64,000 nt of DNA from Lentinus brumalis (Eukaryota; Basidiomycota; Agaricomycetes; Polyporales; Polyporaceae): contig MARA01000016.1 in assembly GCA_001792895.1 (NCBI GenBank), positions 310,001 through 374,000 of the forward strand, read 5' to 3'. A program made the translations under genes and the position numbers. The notes under the pieces were generated by a model. The model did not search any database. It worked only from the letters and a program-made list of their open reading frames with translations, and had not been told where the DNA came from. Shown here piece by piece: positions 11,798 through 23,858 of this stretch. Positions within the stretch are counted from its first letter, which is position 1, and each line of letters starts with the position of its first letter.

Positions 11798-11822
11798 GAA
11801 CTTGCATTCAGAAGATATATAA
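11798..11822 (+). promoter_or_regulatory. Core promoter of array copy D
   Basis: GAACTTGCATTCAG (11798-11811), then TATATAA (11816-11822), 59 nt before the ATG at 11875. The first motif is identical to that of copy B. Confidence 0.55.
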
Positions 11823-11874
11823 GCGGTACCCTACCGGAACGCTCTGCACCGTCCCTCCCGACGCATCCAGTACC

Positions 11875-12495
11875 ATGAAGGCGATCCTCTTTGCTCTCAC
11901 CACCGCGGCTCTTGCCCTCCAGGCCTACTGCGCTCCGGCTCCGGCTGCCATTGAGGTAGGTGATACACGGCCTCCCGCAAAGTGTTTCGCTAACCTTATT
12001 GCGTAGGTCAGGGCGGCGGAGGTCTGCGGTTTCCCAATCGTCCCGCTCTACCACGTCGTCAGCGACAGCATCTCCGACCGCATCTTCACCACGGACGCGA
12101 CCGAGGTGGAGCACGCCCTCGAGAGCGGCGTGTACGTCCGCCAGGCCGTCCTCGCATACATCTACAGCAACACCACCGGCCCGAACGTCCCCGGCGCCGT
12201 GCCTTTCTACCGTCTCGGGAGCGCGGCGAAGACTGATCACTTCGTCACGACGTCCTGGGATGAGGTCGAGAGCGCCGTTGAGACGAACGGGTACGAGTAC
12301 CAGGGCATCGTTGGTTACGTCTATACGGAGCCCAGCGCGGAGTCGGGGTGCCCCGGGACGGTCGGGTTCTACAGGACGGTCAACCCACAACTTGAGGACC
12401 ACTACTACACTACCGACGCCGCTACGGCGAAGAGCGTAGCTTCCAGCGGGTACTTGAGCCAGGGGATCGTTGCGTATGTCTTCCCGCCGGCCTGA
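11875..12495 (+). CDS. Secreted DUF5648-repeat protein, array copy D
   Basis: Exons 11875-11955 and 12007-12495 encode 189 residues. A signal peptide (MKAILFALTTAALALQAYC, then APAPAA) is followed by the three DUF5648 repeats: PLYHVVSDSISDRIFTT, PFYRLGSAAKTDHFVTT and GFYRTVNPQLEDHYYTT. It ends VAYVFPPA. Very close to copies A and B. Intact start, splice sites and stop make it a functional-looking secreted protein of unknown role. Confidence 0.85.
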
Positions 12496-13653
12496 AGAGG
12501 TATGTTCAGTCATTACTTACTCTCCGATGCCTCCTGCTGACTCACATTGTATTCACGATTGGGTAGCAGGCAGCGCGGGTTCCGGGTCCCAGTATTAGTG
12601 TTTAGGGCTAGACCTGAGCTGGTGGGGGTCGTTGCGGATGAGTTGTCTCTGTGAATGTCCGCTTCCTCGACCCAACGAGTACTTAGTACTACTATTTTGT
12701 GACCATTGAACCTTGTCCCCGCATGATTTTTCCCACTCGTCCCAATTGTCTTTGAGTATACTCGTATTGTGCCGCGGCCGCGATGAGAGTCGAAAGTTTG
12801 TGTCCAGGAATCAGAGGCTTGTCCGATAAGCACTTGGCGGCCACGACCGCATATTTAAGCGCCTCAAGTCCAGGCTCGTGCTCCCTTACTATCCACCATA
12901 ACCAAGACCATGATCCACGAATATCACTCCTCTCCCATAAGAATGTCTCTCTTCTCTTTATCACGTATCACTCGACGGTACTCTGCAGACGACTGCGAAG
13001 TGCGCTGTCTTCGTCTCTCCTGGTCCCGACATCCGCGGAACAGGACAACTTAGACAACGGTAGACACTGGTATGGATGCCACCGCCTATACGAGCACATC
13101 CCCGGCCGCGGAAGAATCACACTAACTTAATGACGACACGAAGGGAAGCATCGGCATCATGGGGTTAAGAATCAACCCCGACGTACCGGCGACGCTAAGG
13201 TGACACGTAGCACGGAAGAGGCAATCGCCTCCTCTCCTCCGGATCACACTTCATGCTAGACTTTCGTGCGTACGCTTCCAACGTTCATTCTTAATGTTGA
13301 TTGTGACCGATGTTCCAGGTATGCGTCGCAGTCCGCCTGAACAACGACATACAACTGCTCGTCGTGTCTGTCATAACGTCTCGGGTACGACGCTAGTCTG
13401 CGCTCTGCGATGCGATTCAATATCATCGTTCGGACGGCCTTCTCTCCGACGACATTCTCGCTCTTAGTGCGTTCATGCAAGGACACCCTAAAGTTCAACC
13501 AAGTTCGTCATCACGTTCTTCTGCGCTTGACCGAGTTTGCTCATATGTGTTCGCAGCATGCTGCCTCCAGCGGACTACAAAAGCGTATGATCGCCTACCT
13601 GATACGTCCAGTGAACTCCCCTCCGAGCATCACACTGTCTATCCTCAGCAGGC
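12496..13653. other. Intergenic, possible worn array promoter
   Basis: No gene supported. Near 12852 there is an array-like AT-rich box (catatttaagcgcctc) about 50 nt before an ATG at about 12910, but no signal peptide or repeat follows. This may be the stump of a lost unit. Confidence 0.35.
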
Positions 13654-14591
13654 ATGAAGTTCCTCGCCGCCATCGTCGCTGCCGCCCTCTTCAGCCAAGC
13701 CGGCGCACTCCCTGCTCCGGACCCGTCAGCTGCTCTCAAGCTCGAGGCTCTCTCAGCCGCTGCTCGACCTACGGCTGCTGCTATAGAGGCGGTTGCTTCG
13801 GCTGCAATCATTGAAGCTCGCACGGCGGCCGCCAGGCTCTCTGCCGCTGTCGCCCTCTCTGCTGCTGTGCGGCCCACCGCGGCTGTCATTGATGCGGTTG
13901 CTTCCGCTGCCGCCGTCGAAGCACGCAGCGCCGCCGCCAGGCCCTCGGCGGCTGTCGAGTTCAAAGTGCTCTCCGCCGCTGTCCGAGCGACGGCTGCAGC
14001 AGTTGCCACCCAGGCCGTAGATGTGCGCGATGCCCATGAGGTATGTGATACCCTTCTCCTTTGATGTATCTTTGCAGACGCTGATGGCAATTGGTCCTCA
14101 CATAACAGGCTCGCGCCGTGAACGCATGCGGCTACCCTGTTGTTCCGCTCTACCGTGCGGTCAGCGACTCCCTCAGCGACCGCATCTTCACAACCGACGC
14201 CAGCGAGGTGGAAGCTGCGCTTGCCAGCAAGAAGTACGTCCGTTCGGCCATCCTCGCCGCGGTGTACAGCAACACCACTGGGTCCAGCGTCCCGGGAGCC
14301 ATCCCACTCTACCGCCTCTACAGCGCGGCGAAGACGGACCACTTCATCACCACCTCGTGGGACGAGGTTGAGACGGCCGTGGGCGGCAACGGGTACGAAT
14401 ACCAGGGCATCACTGCGTACGTGTATCCGGAGGCGGAGTGCGGCGCGGTGCCGTTCTACAGGCAGTACAACCCTAGCATCGAAGACCACTTCTACTCGAC
14501 CACGAAGCCGGAGAGCGCGAAGAGCTCGACTACCGGCGTAGATGGCTGGTTCTACGAGGGCATCACTGGCTACGTCTTCCCACCCCAGTGA
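13654..14591 (+). CDS. Divergent DUF5648-repeat protein with alanine-rich N-terminal region
   Basis: Exons 13654-14040 and 14109-14591 encode 289 residues, 100 more than the other array members. The signal peptide is MKFLAAIVAAALFSQAGALP. About 100 residues follow that are mostly Ala with regularly spaced Arg, Glu and Val. After a phase-0 intron at the family position come three DUF5648 repeats: PLYRAVSDSLSDRIFTT, PLYRLYSAAKTDHFITT and PFYRQYNPSIEDHFYST. It ends GYVFPPQ. The repeat domain is clearly homologous but more diverged than copies A, B and D, so it is an older paralogue. The Ala-rich part may be a helical stalk or linker; this is inference. Confidence 0.82.
13744..14010 (+). repeat. 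Alanine-rich internal repeats
   Basis: Two and a half copies of a unit of roughly 36 codons with the pattern SAA-x-RPTAAxIxAVASAA, then x-x-EARxAAARxSAAV, beginning near 13753, 13858 and 13972. The units are alike in DNA and protein, suggesting internal duplication. Confidence 0.7.
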
Positions 14592-15808
14592 TGCATTCCA
14601 GTGAGTGCCGCGGTCTTCGAGTGTAATCGTAAGATGCGGTACTGATGATGTTGTGCTCTTACTTAAGGTCAAGTCTATCAAGCCGTGATAACTCGTCCTG
14701 CGGCTTCTACTGATATTCGAGTCCCAGTCATTCGCTTCAAATCCCTTGACTCTCTTTGATTGCCCGTGCTAGTGTAAACCGTGAATAATATTACCAAATA
14801 TCCTACCCTCCAAGGCTCTGCCAGATCAACGCTCGACTCAAGATTCAAGGAGTGGTACGGGTGCGAGTGAATGCATGACTTCGCCGACTAGATCTCCACC
14901 ATCCACTGCCTGATTGTGGCCCGGTGACTACTTCAAACAATGACTGAAAGCTCGTCCTGCAGGGTTCGAATTCCGAACCTCGAACATGCTGCCGGGAACT
15001 CCCGAACTTGTTGGCGTCATCGTCGACGGTGGACTTACCAACCGACCACCATGGCCATGAGCCATCGCGGAGCTACAAGGTCAGAATATGAGTCGCCCAA
15101 CGGCGTCGCGAGTGCGTGAGTAGATTTTGCATTGAGTCTGGTCATGATGTACTCTTTCTGACCGCTTGAACACCTTCACCAGCTCTGTCCATACGAGTAC
15201 TTACCAACAAAATGGTGTAGAACAATCTCAGTAAACTTGACCGTTTGAGCCCGCTTTCAAGGACCGTGGCGATGCGCTACGGCGGTGTGCTCTATCCGAA
15301 CCAACACGGTGACGAAACCGTCTTAGGATTATTCTTGCCAGTCGCTTGACTGAGACCCTACCTCTGGCGTCCGCCGTCTTCTGAGGTCTAGGGCCTTCAC
15401 GATATGTATGTCCGTATTTTCTGAACTCCGAATCACATCCTTCGACGCGCTGACCCGACTTCTAGCTTCAGATCGTTACCGATGTGGTCGATGCTTCGCA
15501 CAGGAAATGCGTCTGAAGGGCACACGTATCTTTTGTGTACCGCCCGCTCAAGTGAGCGGCCACCACGGCGGCTCATAGCGTGTAGATAGGTGTGGATACA
15601 GTGCTTGGTCGTACCGCCAGATCAGCCCGGCGTCGGCGTCACCACTGCTCTTCTCTCGTCGATATCAAAATCCCAGTGGGTACGCTGATCTTCTCATGAG
15701 CACATGTTTCGTATTCACTATCTGCCAGGAAAATTTTGTCCATCGAATGCCCCCGGCCTCTGCTATATATTGATATGCCTCCAAGGGGACAGCTTCACCT
15801 TTCTCCTC
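14592..15808. other. Intergenic, nothing recognised
   Basis: About 1.2 kb without a supported gene. A near-palindrome at about 14964-14980 (ggttcgaattccgaacc) resembles a tRNA T-arm but no tRNA folds around it. Confidence 0.4.
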
Positions 15809-17523
15809 ATGGCTTCAACCGCTTCCGAGCTCATCTCAGAACATGCATCCGTGTAGGTGATATGCCTCAATTTCAATTCGTTATACTCGCGGAAATTCAC
15901 AAGGTCGCCTCGGACTGCAGATTCGCGGCGTATAGTCGGGACTTTGCTCTTGTAGGTGAGCCGCACTCCCACTCCGTCTCTCTTTGACCGACCAGTGTCC
16001 CCCGCATACAGCGGTCATTGTATATGAACACCTCCTTACGCTCCAAGAAGAGATCGAGCTCTCTTGGAGGTCCCGCTTGTCGGCCACGAACATCCTATTC
16101 TTGACGAATAGGTACTGTGTATTGGGGGTTGTTATGTTCCATGTGGCGTACTTCACAAGCAGCGATTCCGACCTAGTGAGTGTACCAACCTGACTAGTTG
16201 CTCCTGACCGGCACTTACAACATACTGTATAGCGGTGTGTGGCACGCTAACATGCACGGCATAAGTACGCTGAATGACCCGCAGATGCCGCGTCATCGTC
16301 CAGACTGGGGACGCCATAGAGCAACTGCAGTTTCTCGTCTGGCCAAGTGAGTCATTTCTCTGTTATCAGATCTTGGAAGAAGAGAACTGTTCAAACCGTC
16401 CCACATGACAGTTTTCAATGGTCTATGCACATTTGCCCTCAGCAACAAGAGTTGAGTCGTAGGAACGTCAACCTTCCTTCTGTCGTTGGTGCGCTTCGCC
16501 ATCAGCATTGTAAGCCTGTCCCGCACTTATGTCTTCAATGCCTCTCTCTGACATCGTCGGCAATTCACCAGACGTTGTATGGCTTTGGGCGTACCGGGAC
16601 GAGCGACCCAATATACGGTTGTGTAGAGGAAATATTCATAACAGATGCCGTCTTCAGAGCGTGCGTACACACTCGCGCATCCGAGTCGTCACCGCCGCCT
16701 TCACTGACTCTTCGATAGATGTATGCGTACCTCCGATATGGCGTCGCATGATGTCGGACTAACGCTTCTACCCCAGTCTCCCTCGCTTCGCGAATCTGCC
16801 TGATTGCCGCAGACCTTGTCCTACTTCTCGTGATATGGCGCAACCTGAAGCAGCGACTTTCTGCAGACCTTAGCATGTTCACGATGTCCAGAACGTTCTT
16901 GCATGACGGTCAGTGAGCACGCAACTACAACTCTCGATCGTCGTTAACCAGAGCGCTATGGATTAGGTACCATACACTTGGTGTAGGATCACCTCTCTTC
17001 GGAACGCGCACCGAGTAAGTAGCTGAATACGCCAATAGCACCATCTCGGCGATGAACTTGGTCCACGTCATCATCTTCTTCCTCTCGGTAAGGTTCTCCT
17101 GTCAGCTCTCTACAAGACTGAGGCTCAATTCCCATATCCGCAGTTAGACAGCGTCAACAACAATCTTTCGCTTGTCCTGGACCTCACAGACCCGTGCGTC
17201 ATGACTCTGCGCCGTGGAGAACACCGTCCTCACCCTGCCTCCCTTCTACCAGGATGACATCCGTCATGCTCTCGCGCTTCCTGTTCAGGGTCCTTGCATC
17301 GAGCAAGCCGCCGTCCTCTAGCACGCAATCGGACTGGGACGACGGCGAGACTGTGATCATCGCGAAGTTCATCGGACCGCTGAGCTCTCTGGGCTCCTCG
17401 GTGACGCGCGGAGAACCGCTCACAGATGATGACGTTGATGGTACTGGTGAGGATCCCGAGGAGATCGAAATGGAGGGAGTCGCGGGTCCGAGTCGTTGGC
17501 AGTCTGCCATGCCTCCCGTATAG
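15809..17523 (+). CDS. DUF6533-family seven-helix membrane protein (A)
   Basis: Exons separated by short introns recover the family. The DUF6533 core is IYEHLLTLQEEIELSW followed by SATNILFLTNRYCVLG (first helices). Later exons give AVFNGLCTFAL, a helix with SLASRICLIAADLVLLLVIW and NLKQRLSADLSMF, then NLVHVIIFFLS. The last exon reads SVMLSRFLFRVLASSK followed by an acidic hydrophilic tail, ending at 17521-17523. DUF6533 proteins are abundant in basidiomycetes, look like receptor-type seven-helix proteins and have no known function. The ATG at 15809 and some middle exon borders are uncertain. It converges with gene B. Confidence 0.65.
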
Positions 17524-17939
17524 TATCACTCATGCTGCTTTATACATGCTTCAATCGTGAAGATATTAGCGCCGGTGGACACTGGCAGCGCACGACTCCC
17601 GGCTCGTCCGCCTCACAGCTTCACCGCCCGCTTCAAAAACGCTACGACACGGAAACAAGCTGTCTTGTGAACGCGAATCGCGGGGTCTATTTTGCAGCGG
17701 ACTAAGAACGGCGTGTGGGCAATGTCGCCGACTTACCAACCGTGCCTCCTCAAATTCGAGCAGTACTATCACGGGGGAGCCGTCTTCTCCAGCCGACGTA
17801 CCCCCATGACCCGGACAGCAAGAGAAACAGCTGCAAGACCAAGGACGAGATTATAGTATTACAGTAATGAGTAGAAGGATCGTAGACGCGATACATCAAT
17901 GCGCGGCGGGAAAGCCGGGCGGCAAGGAGGTGAAACAGA

Positions 17940-19692
17940 CTACGCGGAATTTGAAGATGGCGGCGCAGCGACGTGCCAAGACCCGACCTGAGACTCGCTT
18001 TCCTCCTCGCCTGAGCGCGAGCGAACGTTCAACTCGAGATCGTCATTGGACCGCCTTGAAAGGGAGTCCGGGTTGATGAACGCTCCAAGGGACGAGATGA
18101 AGGTAGAAGTGTCGTAGGGGTTCCTCGAGGAGTGTAACAGATCCGAGTCGGGATCGACTCTGAGTTCCGCCCGATTCGCTTCTTGCAGATCGAGGAGGAA
18201 ACGCGACACGAGTATCGCTGTGAGGCTGGGAATGGGAGCTTCTGTGAATACAATACAGCAGCGCTCAGATGGCGAGGGGAATTCCGTACGGTCCAGTGAA
18301 GTTGGTCACATAACTTGCTCCGTCGTCGTCAATCTCCAGCTGTCCGGGTGAAGAACATATAAGACATCCGCCTTAGACGGACGAGATAGAGAGGGCAGCT
18401 CACTGAAGTCAGGGAAAGGATGAGGTGGAGGGAGTTTAGAATGAACAGAACTCTGCGGATGGGCATCAGAGTCCGACAGGTGTTACAGTAGTCCTGCTGT
18501 TGGACGCACACGAAGTACAAGGTTCCTGTGCGCCCAGGCAGTCAGCCACGGCAATCTACCAAAGTCATAGTAGACAGGCATACCGTCGCAGAAGAGGACG
18601 TCTGAAAGAGACAGCCTCCTGGACTGTCGAATACCTCTCAATGCTTCCCGACTGCTCAGTTTTACCCATGTAACGTAGATGAGCAGAATGTCGGCAACAA
18701 CTAGCGGTACTCGAGAAATGATTATCACTGTTCGGTTTGAATTGCTTGGATGAGCAAGTGCTGCGATATGTGGTGATCAGCTAACCGACTTACTCCTGTG
18801 TACGACATGAGTCCAAAGTCTCGCGCGATAGTATCGGGAGAGCCCAACCTTAGGCCTACTTCCGCAGTCGTGTTGTCTTCGTCGACGCATCCAAATGGCG
18901 GGATGTTCTCTCCAGAGATGTCGTAGTCATAACGGACCTGCACGATGAGCCTCGTCTACGGTGTGACTCTAGATTGACAGCCTGGTGCTCACTAGATTGG
19001 CACCCACTGGCACTAGAGACAAAGTGAGTACGATCAGTCCAAAAAGCTTGCTCCGGCTCAAAACGAATGCACGCAGGGCCGAGAAGACTGATCGCGAGAC
19101 ACCAGGTAAGTACTACGCCGTACATTGGAGGAATGACTTACCCGCCCCCGGGACGAATTGCAGAACTTGAAGGGCAAATGTCGCCACCTGGAACAACGAA
19201 CAACTACGAACATCAATAGTCAATCCACACTGGCATGCCGAAGTCTGCGAAGCTGTAGACCAACCTCTAGTTCCGGTGTGCGATCAGAGATTGCCATGGT
19301 GCGGACTGAAAGTACATACCTGCTCCGAGCGGAAGGGTGCGAATCCGACCATCGCAAAGAAATTCACCAAGATGGCCATCCACTTGTTCGCGAAGAACAA
19401 GAGCGCCGCCACGGTTGGCTTGGCTGTCCAGAAGCATGCTACTTCTCGATCGAATGTGATCAGGTATTCGTAAAGCAGGAGAACTACGGTGGGTGTTGAA
19501 CGTGTTAGTCGGACAAGGACGAGCTTCCGATGGAGATCACGCACCCGTGACCGCCGATTGGCAGTAAGTGTCGGTATATCTGTCTGGCAGTGTCAGCAAG
19601 CAATATCTGCCATGAGCGGCTGGAGAAGAGGGAACATACAGGTTGGTGAAACGTGCTACAAGCGCAGCGGCTGCATCAGCGTCGGAGGACAT
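17940..19692 (-). CDS. DUF6533-family seven-helix membrane protein (B)
   Basis: Start ATG at 19690-19692 (MSSDADAAAALVARFTNL), stop at 17940-17942. Exons give YTDTYCQSAV, LLLYEYLITFDREVACFW and ALLFFANKWMAILVNF. Next come SVFSALRAFVLSRSKL and TLSLVPVGANL, an extracellular-type loop with VRYDYDISGENIPPFGC, then VPLVVADILLIYVTWVKLSS and LILSLTSV. The tail begins SRFLLDLQEANRAELR and ends in an acidic, serine-rich cytoplasmic region. Introns of 45-70 nt with GT-AG ends separate the pieces. Close paralogue of gene C; likely a plasma-membrane protein of unknown role. Some middle exon joins are not certain. Confidence 0.72.
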
Positions 19693-20673
19693 GTTGAAAG
19701 CTGTCGATGCGGGTGAGGGTGAGCAACGATTGCGACGACGAAATCCGTGGCTCGACCGGACTTATACAAAGCCCAAGCGCTAAGACGCGCAATCCGGCAG
19801 GTAGCCTCCGCGATGTCTCCCCGGTACTCGTATCGCGGCGTCAACGGTGGAGGAGTGCGCTTATTGCCGCTGTGGGAGCGACCGTATGCAGCTATGATCC
19901 GTAGTGCAGCGGACGTGTTGGTCTGCTTCAAGTTCGCCACCCACTGCGAACTTGGGTTATAGCGTAGCGGTCTATTGAATATTCACTGATGCTCGACTTC
20001 CAAAGGCCTGTGGGTCAGGTTCAGTAACAGAAGCGTACCACGAGCACACGTCTCTCACCGGTTTGACTATGTTGGACTCAGCTCAAGATCGGACATATGG
20101 TTGCCCATTGGGATTCTCGTGATAGAAGCTGATGTAGTGGGGCCTAGAGGGCGGTAGAGCGATTTCTGATGATCATGTGGATGGCGGAATCTGCTCGGTG
20201 ATTGGATTGCTAGGAGTAGTGCCTGACATGCACACTTACGGGGTAAGTATCGCAGCGTATCGCTGACGCACGATATTACAGAAGCGAGTACTCGCGCAGT
20301 GGGCCATAGACGGTCAAACTGTCAACGGGAGAAGTCACGAATAAGTAGACTACGAAACGCACGGCAAGACTCGGACGTGCACTCACTATGTTCACAGATG
20401 GCGGGTAAATGCTTCGCACTGCATCTGAAACCTTGAGCGGCTGCGTACAAGCTATTGTACATACCCTGTGGCTTGAAACGGCGAGCCCGATTCTGGAGGA
20501 GATGAATCGGATAAGACGTCTATGGCGAGGGCAATGCAATAGCGCTAGGGACAGTGGTATCATCAACACCTGTGTATACAGAGCCGGACCCGAGAAGAAG
20601 CCACGCGAGGAAGAGACGAAGCTGTACGATCCATCGACGTGATACAGCTACCTGCGGAACTGGAGCCGACAGC
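19693..20673. other. Intergenic, nothing recognised
   Basis: Upstream region of gene B and downstream region of gene C, which are tandem on the minus strand. No supported gene or repeat. Confidence 0.4.
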
Positions 20674-22402
20674 CTATGCGAAAGACAACGACGCGGCGGT
20701 CTCAGACTCGGAGGTCTGGGCCCTGCATTGCTCCTCCTCGTCTGAGCGCGAGTAAGCAAACAGCTCTGAGTCGTTGTCGCGTGGTACCGGTAGATCTGGA
20801 TTGATGAAAGCTCCGAGGGAAGAGATGAAGCTCGGCCTGTCATCGTAAGGGCCCCTCGAGGAATGTAGCGGGTCGTCAGCGTCGAGTCTGACGACCGTCT
20901 GGTCCGCTTCTTGTAGTTCTAGGAGAAACCGCGATATGAGGATTGCCGTGATACTGCAACGCAGGGGGTTCGTGAGTAGAGTGTCGCAGCGTGGGAGAAG
21001 TATGGTAAGACACGTACGGAGCGGTGAATGTTGTGACATAACTCCCGCCGTCGGCACCTATCCCCAGCTGCCCGGGCATCGATGAGATGAGAGCAGTGAT
21101 AGATTTGCCCACGCAGCTTACCGCGGTCGCCGAGAGGATGAGATGAAGGACGTTGAGAATGAAGAGGGCTCTGAGGAACGTAGTCTGAGTCCGCGAGGTT
21201 TCCCATGACGATACTGCCAAACATACACAAAATATATGGTTCCTGTAGATGGCGTAGAATAGATAGTCAGCCATGCATTACTGGGCACGATCCGCAGGGA
21301 GACATACCGTCGCGTAAGAGGACATCCGACAGCGACAGTCTCTTGGACCGTCGCATATCATTCAAGACGTCCCGGCTGCTCAACTTTGTCCATGTGACGT
21401 AGATGAGCAGAACATCGGAAACGATGAGCGGCACACGGGAGCTTAGCACGACTATAGGGACCTTGTATGAGATTGCGCTACTGCATGTGACGACTATTCA
21501 ACCTACGCCTTGCGAGACGTCAGCACGGTTTGCTACAAGAGGAGATCGGGAGAGGCCCACTTTAGGTCAATGGCCAATGTCGTCTCATCTGTCACGGCGC
21601 ATCCAAATGGCGGAAAGAGCTCTCCGGAGACATCATAGCCGAATTGAACCTGCGTAACAAGCCATTATGCGTCCGTATTCGGAAGTTGAACATCAAGCTG
21701 CTCACAAGGTTGGCACCCACTGGCCCGAGAGACAAGACGAGGATAATAATTCCGAGGAGCTTGCTCCTGCTCAAGACGTAGCCCCGAAGGGCAGAAAAGA
21801 CTGAGTTCAACGTAAGCCATGAGATACGTTGTCCCGCATAATAAAAGCATGACTCACGCGCCCCGGGAACATATTGCAGTATAGACATCGCGGTACCTGC
21901 CACCGAGAAGGACGAACAGCTGCAGGCGTCAAGGGTTCGGTCATCTGCACTACCCAGAACTCTCAATGGCGACAAACCTCTGCTTACGGTCAGCATGGTC
22001 AATGGCAGAGAGTGAGATAACTCACCTGATCGGAAGCGAAAGATGCAAACTGGGCAAGCGTCAACACGGAGACCGTCACGGTGATCCATTTGTTCGCAAG
22101 AAACAAGAGAGACGCTAGGCCCCGCTTACTCGCGGTCCAAAAGCAGGCCACTTCTCGATCGAATGTGACGAGGACTTCGTAGAAGAAGAGAACTGGGGTG
22201 AGAGAACGCGTGAGCTCGGCCAGGACGAGCTTGCAATGGAGAGGACACACTCGAGGCTGCAATATCGCAGTACTCCTCGGTGTAGCTGTTCGGTGGTGTC
22301 AGCAAGCATTATCTGATAAATGATGAAAGACCTCAAAACATGCAACATACAGGTGGTTGAATATATCCGCGATCGCAGCAGCAGAATCTGGTCGGAGGAC
22401 AT
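20674..22402 (-). CDS. DUF6533-family seven-helix membrane protein (C)
   Basis: Start ATG at 22400-22402 (MSSDQILLLRSRIYS), stop at 20674-20676. Exons give YTEEYCDIAAS, LFFYEVLVTFDREVACFW, SLLFLANKWITVTVSVLTL and SVFSALRGYVLSRSKL. Then come LVLSLGPVGANLVS, VPLIVSDVLLIYVTW and LFILNVLHLILSATAVS. The tail is SRFLLELQEADQTVVRLDA followed by the family motif SFISSLGAFINPDLP. The layout and intron pattern match gene B, so the two are tandem duplicates. Function unknown; seven predicted helices and a long hydrophilic C-terminus. Confidence 0.72.
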
Positions 22403-23858
22403 GGCGAGTTGGAAGAAAGACTCTCGCTTTGGCGAGAACGGGGAAGGGATGCGGCATCAGCGTCCACGGCACAACTGAATTTTATACTAGAGCAGAGCTA
22501 TGCTGCAACTGCGTCCATGGAGGTCTTGAAGATAGCTTTTGTGATGGAGTTGCAAGAATCTGACGGCACGTCCTGATCGCGTCTGCCATAGTCGACTTCT
22601 CGCGTGGCTAGATCGGAGACAGAGATAAGTTGGATGGGACACCCCGAGGCTTCCAAGGACAGACTCGGGTCACTAATCAGTTTAGGTCCGGGGTCGCGAT
22701 TCAGTCGACGAGTCGTGCCTGTAAGAGAGAACAAGGTGAGAGGTCCAGTCACGACGACTCGAAGTTCGCACCCAGCATCGAGATAGCTCACGAGAACCAT
22801 TGGTCTGCGGTTTTGAGGTACGGCCACGCGGGCCTTGTACTGAAGCTTCTTCCTGATTCCCTCACTGTGTAGGATCCTCATCCACGAGAGTCGTACCTGT
22901 TACACATCCGACAAAGTCTGACAAGATGGGAATCAACAGAGCGACTAAAGATAGAGGAACAACCAGTACCTCGGTCGTCTGAGGTTTCGAGACAGAGTCG
23001 GCTGCCATGTTCATCAGAAGTAACAGCATCCTACTCTCGAAACCGACAAGAGAGAGGAGCTTGGGTTGTTGATCACAACAGCCAAAGCACTCGCGTCACT
23101 GGCCCGTCTGAGCACCTATCGATGCCCCACAACGTCTGCATATTTGTTTACCTACAACATTTCATGAGTCGCGAGATTGAAGCAGTAGCAGTACTCGCTC
23201 ACCTGCAGATGATGACGGTACAGAAGAACGAGCGGCGATTGAGCTTCCTAACTGTTAGCCGAGCGAAGTTACTTATCGGCTTACTTACAGTTAATCGAAG
23301 CTACTTACTCAGAGTTACTGATAGTAACTCTGCACCATACCACCACTTTCCTAAAGTCAGACCTCGGTCCGCATCGTCTCTCTTACCACCATGTCCTTCG
23401 CCAACATCTCAAGGTGCGCTGCTCTCGCCGAAGACTGAACAGCAGCAAGCCTTTCACAGTGTCTCTTCGCGGCACCTCATCTATCGTCGACTGTCTCGAA
23501 GACGACATCGCCCTCGCGCACAAACGAAGCTTCAGCAGTCAGCAGTCCGCAGTCGAAAGCGAAGGAGTTTGTGATCGAGTTTCGAACGCGAGGGTATGGA
23601 TAGCATTCCCTCAGGCACGTAATACGAGTTCGTACCGCCGCGCCAAGAATGAGACACCCCAGCCGATTGTGTTGGCATGCGGGCGACCGCCGGACAGGCA
23701 CGAGCCGCGGGCGAGAAATTACTTCGCTGTTCTGCGAGGGCTGCAGCAGGAGGACTGAAGATACATCGTTCCGCATGCGCACGGCACACGCGCCCATGCC
23801 AATGTGAGTCCTACATCCACTGAAGTACGTACACTCCCGAAATACCAGGACTCCGCAA
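22403..23858. other. Intergenic, nothing firm
   Basis: About 1.5 kb with overlapping open frames (minus strand 22498-22881, plus strand 23414-23758) that carry no recognised motif. The plus-strand one would need an unusually short intron of about 30 nt to gain a start. I do not call a gene. Confidence 0.35.

Noticed and set aside
14940..15060. Possible tRNA on either strand, suggested by 'ggttcgaattccgaacc' and a D-arm-like 'tggtcggttgg'
   Set aside because: The T-arm-like part is a simple palindrome with no 5-bp stem around a 7-base loop, and no acceptor or anticodon stem can be paired at proper spacing.
22498..22881. 127-codon minus-strand frame as a gene
   Set aside because: No recognisable domain, no intron-exon pattern, and it overlaps equally long plus-strand frames.
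23391..23758. Plus-strand gene starting MSFANIS joined to a 115-codon frame
   Set aside because: The joining intron would be only about 30 nt, and the product has no recognised motif.
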